Assembly: GCA_041660225.1 (NCBI GenBank)
Contig: JBAZWV010000002.1
Span: forward strand, 248,001-312,000
DNA from: JBAZWV01 sp041660225
GTDB taxonomy: Bacteria; Patescibacteriota; Patescibacteriia; 2-12-FULL-60-25
Length of the DNA: 64,000 nt
Reading direction: 5' to 3'
Shown here one piece after another: positions 51,994 through 61,100 of the stretch. Under the pieces are notes generated by a model. It was given only the letters and a program-made list of their open reading frames with translations. It ran no database searches and was not told where the DNA came from. Made by a program: the position numbers and the translations under genes. Numbering within the stretch: position 1 is the stretch's first letter; every line of letters begins with the position of its first letter.

Positions 51994-53061
51994 TTAGTAG
52001 CAACGCCCGGAAAAGAAGGACTGCCCTTCCGACGGGTAGAGTGCTTTCAACGCACAGGCGAGTAATTCAATCCCAAAGGATTCACGCCCCCAAATCGGCA
52101 AAAATCTAATCTGACCGAAATAGAGTAGCGCGAGATATTTTTGGATATCTGAACAATCCTGAGATCTCATGGATGTCGTCGACTGCGCTTTGAATAGTCG
52201 AGATACGGCGTCTATGTACGGACGAAGATGCCTAGGAATAAACCCCGACGTGCTCAGATGAAGGGAACCCTGACGCCGTTCCCATGAAGACTCGTTCATA
52301 AGCTGAAGATGACGGGATGTCCACCAACCAAACATATGACTGAACCCATTTCTCCAGTCATGACCTTCGCCTGCCCATTCCCAATCCACTAGCCACCATC
52401 GACCGTCACGATTCACGATGATATTGCTTGGCTGAAAATCACCGTGACACATGACGCTGAAGAGTGGTGGCCTCACTTGATACGCTTCCGCGAGCGCGGT
52501 GCTGATTGATGGATAGTGTTTTCCATCGATCATAACCGGTAAATCGATCACGTCCGCAAGACGGATATCCTTTCGCGCATACGCAATCAAACCATCCGCA
52601 ATCCGACGGAAACGAGTGCATAGATTTCGAGGATCGTTTTCCGCAACATAGGTTCGTTTGGTCTGTTGCCACAGGCAGATGAGCTCGCCTACGGCTTCGG
52701 ACCATACAGAAAGCATCTGCGTATGCGGCATCGAACCCTTCATGATGAGCTCATGAAGAGTCTCCTTTCCCCCACAAAGAGTCACCATCGTCTCCCACTC
52801 TTCGATCTCGGAAAAACCCAATACCTCAGGCAGCCGATTCTTCAAGTGCGGAACGAGTAACTCACGTCGCTTTGCCTCTTCACGAAGAGAGGTTCTAGGC
52901 TGATGAACGCATTTGACGGCATACACCAGTTTTGTTTCCTGCTCCTTAAAAAGAGACACTCGGGATCCAGAGCTTCCTGCTTCGCTTAAAAGGACTAGTT
53001 CGGTGTGTTTTTCACCGAGTACTCGTCCCAAAGCCAGCTGAGCGAGTGATGCGATATTCAT
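51994..53061 (-). CDS. APH/choline-kinase-fold phosphotransferase
   Basis: The 355-residue protein has LVYAVKCVHQPRTSLREEAKR (nucleotide-binding Lys and helix C Glu), and the catalytic loop VMCHGDFQPSNIIVNRDGRW followed by WLVDWEWAGEGHDWRN, in which HGDFxxxN and DxE are the Brenner-type active site of aminoglycoside phosphotransferases. Substrates in this fold include antibiotics, choline, homoserine and sugars. Its start overlaps the trpS stop by 4 nt (ATGA). Confidence 0.85.
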   Translation of the reverse strand: MNIASLAQLALGRVLGEKHTELVLLSEAGSSGSRVSLFKEQETKLVYAVKCVHQPRTSLREEAKRRELLVPHLKNRLPEVLGFSEIEEWETMVTLCGGKETLHELIMKGSMPHTQMLSVWSEAVGELICLWQQTKRTYVAENDPRNLCTRFRRIADGLIAYARKDIRLADVIDLPVMIDGKHYPSISTALAEAYQVRPPLFSVMCHGDFQPSNIIVNRDGRWWLVDWEWAGEGHDWRNGFSHMFGWWTSRHLQLMNESSWERRQGSLHLSTSGFIPRHLRPYIDAVSRLFKAQSTTSMRSQDCSDIQKYLALLYFGQIRFLPIWGRESFGIELLACALKALYPSEGQSFFSGRCY

Positions 53062-54083
53062 GATCCACTTACTCGCAAATTCGGATACCCAATCCCCATC
53101 GTCCGACGCACGTCGTCGTAGACGCTACTCGCCGCCTCACGCGCCTCCTGGCTCCCCTCCCTAAGGAGTCGAAAGACTTCGCCGGGATCATTTGCGAACC
53201 CTGAACGACGCCGACGGATGGGTTCAAGCATTGACTGCAAGACCTCATTCAGACGCCGCTTTACGATTCCGTCACCGAGGCCGCCCCGCCTATAGTGTGC
53301 CTTCATTTCCTCGAGACCGTCCTTGTCCGAATCGAAGGCATCCAAATACGCGAAAACTGGATTTCCTTCGACCGTTCCCGGATCCTCCACACGCAAATGA
53401 TTCGGATCCGTGAACATACCTCTGATCTTGGTCGAAACCGTTTTCTCGCTGTCAGAGAGGTAGATAGCATTACCGAGAGACTTTCCCATTTTTGCTTTGC
53501 CATCGGTCCCCGGAAGTCTGCCTACGGCCGAGAGTATCGCTTTCGCTTCGCGAAGTACGTTGCAACGGTACAAGCCATTGAATCTGCGAACGATCTCGTT
53601 CGTTTGCTCAATCATAGGCAGTTGGTCCGCTCCCACGGGGATATGAGTCGCGCGAAAAGCGGCGATATCCGCCGCTTGACTGACGGGATACGCAAGGAAT
53701 CCCACGGGGAGGCTGCGCTCGAAGTCTTTTTGAGCGATCTCATCCTTGACCGTTGGGTTCCTCTCCAGACGCGCTACGGTTACTAGGTTCATGAAGAACA
53801 TCGTAAGCATGGCGAGCTCTGGGATGAGTGACTGGACAAAGATTGTTGCGACCATCGGATCAATGCCGACGGAAAGATAGTCAAGACATACTTCGAGGAT
53901 ATTGTCTCGCACCTTGTCTGGTTGTTCGACATTATCCGTGAGTGCCTGCATATCTGCGATGATGATGTATGTGCGATGCGTTGACTGCAATTCCACACGC
54001 TGCCGGAGTGACCCAGCGAAGTGACCGAGATGCAAACGACCGGTTGGCCTATCGCCAGTCAGGATAACTTTTTCGCATTCCAT
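53058..54083 (-). CDS. trpS: Tryptophanyl-tRNA synthetase, bacterial type
   Basis: The 341-residue class Ic synthetase has LTGDRPTGRLHLGHFAGSL (HIGH), the tryptophan-site segment HIPVGADQLPMIEQTNEI, and GKAKMGKSLGNAIYL (KMSKS variant KMGKS). It should charge tRNA-Trp. The ATG at 54083 has GGAG eight nt upstream; a TTG 10 codons earlier is rejected. It heads a four-gene operon with an APH-fold kinase, a nucleotidyltransferase and a second TrpRS-like gene. Confidence 0.95.
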   Translation of the reverse strand: MECEKVILTGDRPTGRLHLGHFAGSLRQRVELQSTHRTYIIIADMQALTDNVEQPDKVRDNILEVCLDYLSVGIDPMVATIFVQSLIPELAMLTMFFMNLVTVARLERNPTVKDEIAQKDFERSLPVGFLAYPVSQAADIAAFRATHIPVGADQLPMIEQTNEIVRRFNGLYRCNVLREAKAILSAVGRLPGTDGKAKMGKSLGNAIYLSDSEKTVSTKIRGMFTDPNHLRVEDPGTVEGNPVFAYLDAFDSDKDGLEEMKAHYRRGGLGDGIVKRRLNEVLQSMLEPIRRRRSGFANDPGEVFRLLREGSQEAREAASSVYDDVRRTMGIGYPNLRVSGS

Positions 54084-54146
54084 TTTTTCTTCTCCAAGCT
54101 GTTTTGTTGTCAAAGTAACGAGACAGACGCCTAATGCGTCAAGTAA

Positions 54147-54175
54147 CTAATATTCTTTTTCTTTAAAAATGTCAA
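54147..54175 (-). promoter_or_regulatory. Promoter of the trpS operon
   Basis: -35 TTGACA (54170-54175), 17-nt spacer, -10 TATTAG (54147-54152). Confidence 0.68.
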
Positions 54176-54258
54176 TGGATACCCTCGAAAAATACCTGAC
54201 TGCTCTTTGTAAAATGAAACTCAAACATTCATCTTTTCGAGGCTGACCTATGCAATCA

Positions 54259-54287
54259 TTGACCTTTTCTTTAATATCTGCTACACA
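54259..54287 (+). promoter_or_regulatory. Promoter of the 54.4-kb lipoprotein
   Basis: -35 TTGACC (54259-54264), 17-nt spacer, -10 TACACA (54282-54287). A leader of about 110 nt follows. Confidence 0.62.
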
Positions 54288-54401
54288 GATTCTTAGGTCC
54301 AGTGCTATAGTAGGTCTTGCCCGTCTCCTCTCCGCATGGTGCGGAACATGGACGGACTCCTCTTACTGGGGGATCTGCTACTTACAATCCAAGAGGTTCC
54401 A

Positions 54402-55097
54402 ATGCTCATCCACTCCCGAGCGCTTCTTTTCTGTTCCATTTTCGCGCTCTCCCTATCCATCCCGGCCTGCGGTGATGGCGGGACGGGTGGGTCGGGCAAC
54501 GACGGCGAAGGCGGCGGTGCCTGCGACTCCGACTGCGGAGGCGACGGCCCCGGCAACGGCGGTTCTGGCTTGGGCTCCAATACCGGTGGAAACCCGAACG
54601 CCTGCACGCCCACCTTCGACAACCTCACCTGCGAAGGTGCGGCTACCTGCAACTGTGCAGCGATGACCGCAATGCCGGCTGAAGCGGCCTGTCCGAATCA
54701 GATGGGCAACGTCTGCACACCTGGCCACAACCAGTGTGGCTGCGATCTGCCAGTCGACACCGACTACGTTCCGGCTGACGAAGAATGCGTGAGCTTCGTG
54801 AACGGCGACACCTGGCAAGACGTAACTGGCCAGTTCTTCGACACTGCAGGGTGGGACTACAACGACAACGGCCAACGCCAGATCGGTTTCGGGTCGCTCT
54901 TCCTTCCGGAAGATGACTTCTACTACACGGGTCTGATCATGTCAGGCCGATCGTTGCAGTGGAACCTCGCTAACCCGATGCTCGAACGTTGCGACGGTAT
55001 CTTCACCGCCGACTGTCTGAACGTCACACTGCGCTGCTATCATGGAAGCGAAACCTCCGCCTATGCGGAAGGCACCCTCTACCACGTGTCGCAGTAG
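54402..55097 (+). CDS. Glycine-rich, Cys-rich lipoprotein (fifth of the type)
   Basis: The 231-residue protein has a signal peptide with a C at the lipobox (SIPAC), a Gly-rich linker (GDGGTGGSGNDGEGGGACDS and similar) and a Cys-rich domain with CNCAAMTAMPAEAACPNQMG and CTPGHNQCGCDLP. The C-terminal part (DDFYYTGLIMSGRSLQWNLA, CDGIFTADCLNVTLRC) is beta-rich. It resembles the 5.3-8.8 kb lipoproteins in layout but is on the opposite strand, beside the giant surface-protein gene. The start has AGAGG ten nt upstream. Confidence 0.82.
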   Translation: MLIHSRALLFCSIFALSLSIPACGDGGTGGSGNDGEGGGACDSDCGGDGPGNGGSGLGSNTGGNPNACTPTFDNLTCEGAATCNCAAMTAMPAEAACPNQMGNVCTPGHNQCGCDLPVDTDYVPADEECVSFVNGDTWQDVTGQFFDTAGWDYNDNGQRQIGFGSLFLPEDDFYYTGLIMSGRSLQWNLANPMLERCDGIFTADCLNVTLRCYHGSETSAYAEGTLYHVSQ

Positions 55098-55107
55098 CAA
55101 AGTTTAC

Positions 55108-55132
55108 GCCCCAGTCTAACCTGGGGCTTTTT
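55108..55132 (+). terminator. Terminator of the 54.4-kb lipoprotein gene
   Basis: GCCCCAG/CTGGGGC stem with a 6-nt loop, followed by TTTTTTT. Confidence 0.94.
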
Positions 55133-55150
55133 TTATTTCTAAAATTCAAA

Positions 55151-55170
55151 AGCCCCGGCATACCGGGGCT
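55151..55170 (-). terminator. Terminator of the giant surface-protein gene
   Basis: AGCCCCGG/CCGGGGCT stem with a 4-nt loop, followed on the minus strand by TTTTG. Confidence 0.92.
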
Positions 55171-55174
55171 TTAA

Positions 55175-58100
55175 TTATTCGATTGTTCCGATTTCAATCG
55201 CGCCGGGATATACAATCCACGGACGGATGTAGGGACTTGTGGGCGAAAGAAGAGTGCACTCATCAGTATTGGGAATTCCTTCGCTCATCAACGGAGTTTC
55301 AACATTCGTATTTCTCGCTGTCTCCGTTCCATCCCAGCATCCTCCGTAGATATGCTTCACCCTGGTGGACGGTCCATCCGTCTGCTGATTGCCGACTTTC
55401 GGACCTGTGCGGCAGTCGCCGGTGCACCAGTTGAAGGAGTCTTTCAGGATGACGCGAGGCGTGTAGACGCAGGCGCTCTTTTCTTCGTCGAAGCATCCGC
55501 CCGTGACCGGATTTCCGAGACCGGCAACGCAGGCGTCGCCTCCGCAATCCGCGGTGTCGCTCTGGGAGAGGGCGCCGCACGAGATATCCGGACGACGAGC
55601 GCAGCGGAAGTCGGAATTGTTCCCGTTGCTCGTTGAGTCATCATTACAGCTCGGAAGCAGATCGCGGTCGCACGTGAAGGCGTGGGTAAACTCGAAGTAA
55701 TTCGCTTCACACGCGTCGTTTGAATTGCCGAAGGTCTCACGAATCAGACACTTGTCGCCTTTCTTTCCGGCAACCTCACATTCGCTGTTGCGTGAACACG
55801 AGATGCTCGGCGTCTGGCTGCACGTACCGCGCGGGGCGCACTTGCCGGCCGCAGGCGGACAGTCGGCATCGGAGCCGCAGGTGAGGCCCGGGACGAGTTC
55901 ACACTCGCTCGTGACACCGCAGAACGGTTTCTTGTTCTTCATGCGCGCCTCTTCGATCTTCACGACGCTGCCGTCACCCCAATCGACATACACGTTTGTG
56001 AGCGGCGTCTGATCTTGCGTTGCCCATCCGTAGAAACGCATGTTGACCTGTGCCTGGCCGCCGGAGAATGCCACCGGACCGGCGGATTGGTTCTCGAGCG
56101 TGAAGGCACCGACGCTCGCGATCGGACAGCTTCCCGGCGTCTGACATGTGCGGCTCAAATCCGGCGCGGCAATGGTCGGCGGACGCGGCGCGTAGAACGC
56201 GATGTGACGATATTCTTCCGGTGATCCGCCCTGAAGACCGAGATAGATCGGCGTGTGGAATCCGCCCGTGACGTCCGTCGGAGCAGGCGTGAGATTTTGA
56301 TTGAGAGATGATTGCGTGTCGCCTGTTCCAAGGCTGTATCCCGTCAGACACTTTTCATTATCACCGCCCTGTCCGCAAATGCTCGGCATCGGTTTGTATC
56401 CGGCGCTGCGCGTACACGAGTTCGCATCGAGATCCGGATCGTCGGAGAATGGATCACCGACATCGGACACGCACGCTGCGCTCGGTTCATACGATCCGTC
56501 CGCTTGTTCTGTCGCAACTGCGGAGCAAGAGTATCCGCTATTTACCGCACCCTGTTCGCAGAAGTTTCCGCTCAGCGTCGAGAAACAGAAGGCGCCGTCA
56601 TTTTGACCTCCATCGCAACGTCCGAGTTGAAGAGAATAGTTTGGTCGTGCGTATCCTCCATCAGTATCCATAAACGACGACCCCATGCGCAAAAACTTTC
56701 CAAGAATAAAGGTTGTCACGTTCATGGGATTATTCTCGTTCGGTTTCAGACCTGACTGTTCGAAAACGTATCCCGTCGGATCTTGGTTGGCGTCCTTCGC
56801 GCCTTCGCACAGGCCCGGGATGACATACACTTCATTCGTCTTTCTCTCCAAGGGATCTCCGTTCGTTGAGCGATAGACATCTGCCACCGTATGCGGTGAT
56901 GGCCAGCGCGCGAGGAGATCGGAGTCCGAGGCAAGACGCGTCACGGCACCCCAACGAAGCACGGCGGCGAACGGAGCAAACAGGTTGTGATTCAAGCCGT
57001 ATGCTGTCGAGGCGTAGTCATAGTTTGAGAAACACAATCCATCGGTCGTACAACCGCGCTCGAAGTTTTCTTTGCGAAGATTTGCCATCGAATTGTTGTT
57101 CCCGTTGTCCGTAAACGGCACCGGATAGGAACTATTAATAACATCCGCGGCAATCTGCGGAAGAATCGCCGAGTCCGGAAACGCCGAGTCCGGTGGTGAA
57201 ACTTCCGGATACCACTGCGCACCCATCATCTTGAGCCCCGCGTAAATGCTGCCCTGCGCCACTTCTTTGTCTGCAAAGTTAAAGACCGAGAGCCAATTAT
57301 CATCTTCTTGCGCAATGCTCCAGGCAAATCCGTTCTCGACAGTCTTGCCCGTATCATACGTACCCCACCACTGCGATTCGGTGAATACGCATTCCTCGTC
57401 CGTATTGCAGCGCGCGTGCTCGTACCCGTTACTGCAGTGTCCTGCCATCGGACCAATATCATCGTCCTCACAGCTAATCGTTCCAGATGAGATCTGCATC
57501 GGACAATCCTTGGATCGGGAGGTGATTTCGCTACACGCACTGTCAGCATTCACGGCACCGCTCGCACAGCCGAACGCATTGAACGCTTCATGCGCCGTTT
57601 TTGCGTTGTAACAGGTGCTGTCTGAGTTGCGATAATACTGACCCGTCGCACAGGACGAATGATTCATCTGCCAGCCGCTGCGCAAGTTACACGCCACAAG
57701 CTGCGGCTCAAGAATACCGTTGCCGACATTCTTCATTGGCGCGTTGTGGCAAATCGGATCCATCGCAGCCATCTCAAACGCACCGCCGCAGGTAAGACCC
57801 GCATTCACGCCCGAAAGTCCGTTACATTTGAACACGCTGTTTTTTACCGTCACGGTCACGGCCTGCGTATTGCAGATACCCTTTCCACCACAATACTGCT
57901 CAACCTGAGAGCTCGGCATGTTCGGGGAACATGCGACTCCCGTAAAATTCCCGCCGCGAATACACGCGTATCCCGTCTTATCGATTCCCTGATCGTAGTA
58001 CGCGTAAATACGGTAGATGCGGGCAAAAACGTTTGAAAGCAATGACCAGCGATGGACCGGGCTCGCATTGAGCGTCGCGTAGCTCTGACCCGAACCAAGG

Positions 58101-61100
58101 AACACCGGCGGTTTCAGAATGGAGTAATTTTCTGCTGGACCGCCCGTCTGGAACAGCGGCTCGATGCCAGGAACTCCGTTGACGAGAGCGGCACCGAACG
58201 GACTGTATGAGCTCGAATAGTTATAACCGGTCTGCGGCACGGAGAAGGATCCCCGGCTCCAGGCACGATCGGCAAACGCAGCGGATTCGCGTGAGTACGG
58301 CGAGATCGTTTGTGCGAGCTGCCGGCAAATATCCGCGTGTTTCACGCGCATCCCGAGATACAAGAATGCACCCTTGTCCGTACCCGCTGTACAGGCCGTC
58401 ACCCAGAAGCCGACAAACTGCCACGGACCGGAGAGCTGGCTCGCCTGAATATCGTCCGTTGAGATTTCATTCTGACTCTTCGACGTATTTTCAAACACGG
58501 CGCGGATGGCAAATCCCGACTTGCTGCATGTACGCTCGCGGAAATAGGCACGGTCTCGACGTTCCCAGAACGACGTTCCGCTTTCGGCATCAAGCCAGTC
58601 GAACGTCGGCGTACCGTCCATGCGATAATTGATTTCCCATGCTTTCAGATAGCAACGCCCGTCAGCATCCGCGTATTCCGGTTCGCCATCAGCGTACAAA
58701 CCGTTCTTCTCATTCAACCCGGAACACTTTTCCTTCATCGGCCGTCCTTCATCATTTGCGATAATAACCTCCTTCGAGCGATTCATCCCGCCGTCAAAGT
58801 TGCTGTTAAACGCTGTGTAGATCTGTTTCGATGCGTTGAAAACTTCGGTCGGATCACCGTAATTATCTATCTCGACGCCGTCCACGTAATACTTCGGAAT
58901 CTTGCACGCCGCGAGATACGGATCGTTGACGGTGTAAAAACGGAATTCTGCAAAGTTGCGCTCAAGAAGCGATGCCGTGTACGTATCCAGCAAATCCGCG
59001 TCGCTCTGTCCGGTCTGGACGTCACCGTTGTTCAGCCAGCCATACACACCCTGCGGGCGGACCGGGAAAAAGTATTCCGCGTACGTACGACCAAGACCGG
59101 ATCCCGTCTGGATCCAACGACCCAGATTCAAGTCAACATCCGGAGACTGCTCGGCGGGACCGATACCGGCGGCACCGGCATCACCCGGCTCCAAATCATC
59201 CTGATCTTTCCACGCGGAAATCTGCGCACACCACTTTCCCTGATCACTCGCGTCCTCCGGTTCCAATCCATCAATAGATGAACCAAGGTTTTGCCATCGA
59301 ATGAAATCCTGGACCTTGTTGGTCTTGCCTTCAGAAACAATTTCGGCAGGAGATGGTCCCTCCGTAATAGGATAGGCATCATCAATCCAATCCTGAACGG
59401 CTTCCGGTTTCTGACGAACGGCTTCCGTGATCTCACGCATGTTACCCGGATAGTCGTCGTTTCCATCGGAATCCTGACCATCCCAACAATTACAATCGCC
59501 TTCAATAAAGTTCCCACAGACGTCCGCCGTCGTCGGACACTTTCCGGCGATGTAGCCGCGATCGTAGTTGAACTTCGAAAGTTTCGCGGGCATGCGCAGG
59601 AACGAGTTGCCGACGTTTCCATTCTCTCCTGCCGGTTCACGAGCGTCATTCCAATTGCTGTGACTCTCGGCGGACCACACGGAATCGATCGGCGTATCCG
59701 CGTAGGACAAACAGTAATATTCGCCGGAATTTACAGGTGGGTTGTATCCGGCTTCCGGAATGAAGTGGTTGGTGTCGTAGCTTCCCGACAAAATCGGATT
59801 CGGATTCCAAATGAGACACGGATGACGTCCCAGGTCACCGGCCACCGTTCGTGAATAATCGCGTTGCAAGCATTGACCGAACTGGCCGCGCACAAGCGTG
59901 ACACTCGAAATATCGATACAACGGCCGCCGCCCGGACATCCCGGATCTTCTCCGGTAAGAGCCTGCGCTGCGAAGTCTCCCGGACCGCCGGTTCCCTGCT
60001 GTTCCTGGCCAGGCACACACGCTTCTCCTTCTTTACTTCCACCGGAACACAAACCGGCTGGCGGCGCTTTGCCGAACGGCGAAATATATTTTGCGCCCAT
60101 GTTGCCGTAGCGAACCTTGCGGTAGCTGCATGCGCAGTCTTCTCCAAACTCGCAATAATTCACGCCGGTGTATCCGGTCACGAATGTTCGTGGCTTGAAC
60201 GGATCAACCGTCTCGTCCCATTCTTCCACATACAAATCGGGGAACGGAGCATCACTTTCCGGATACGCCTTACACTCCGCTGGCGGGAGCGACTGCTGAA
60301 GAGCGATGTCATTCTTCGGATCAACGGACTGACGCAAGATATCGGCAAGCGCCTGGATATTCCGCGGATCAACCTTTTGATCGTTGCTCTGATTTTCGAG
60401 GTCAACGGAACGCGTGCTGAGTGCATCGACCGCGAAGTAACACGTACGGCTACCGGGCTGCACGGAACCGAACGTATATCCGATACGTCCCGTCGGGGTG
60501 TGACGACACAGTTTGAGAGTGGGATACAAGTTATCCGTCACGCCGAATTCAACGAGACCCGTCGATTCTTCAACGGCAGCCACCAGGCGGTAGTCGGTCG
60601 CAAACTTGTTGGCAATCTGCGGCGTATTTTGGAACAACTCCTTGCCGACCAAACGATTTTGAATATCCGCGGCCTGGAACCTGTCCGGAATCGCGTACCC
60701 GGAATAGTCGAGTTCACCGAAACCGCTGACACGGCTTGAATATACAGAGCGATCAAAGAATGAGCCGGCCTTCAAAATCGGATCCTCTGCCCGATCGACA
60801 TAGTGCGCGCAGAATGCACCGGCGTTCGATCCCTTCGAAACGTCACACATGGCCACTTCGGTACACAGATCAACGTACTTCCCTTGCGCCGGATCATACA
60901 CGGTTTCGGCACTCGAACATCCGAGCCACTGAGCACAGTCACGATCAAGCTTCACCTTCAAAACGACGTTTGCGTTGTTGAGTTCACATCGTCCGTTGAC
61001 CGCATGCGCTGGATCCTGACACTGCGAATCGTTCGAACACGCTGCACCGTCCTGCGCTTCGATGAAGTCTGTTGCGAGATAGTCTGAGAATGATGCGCCC

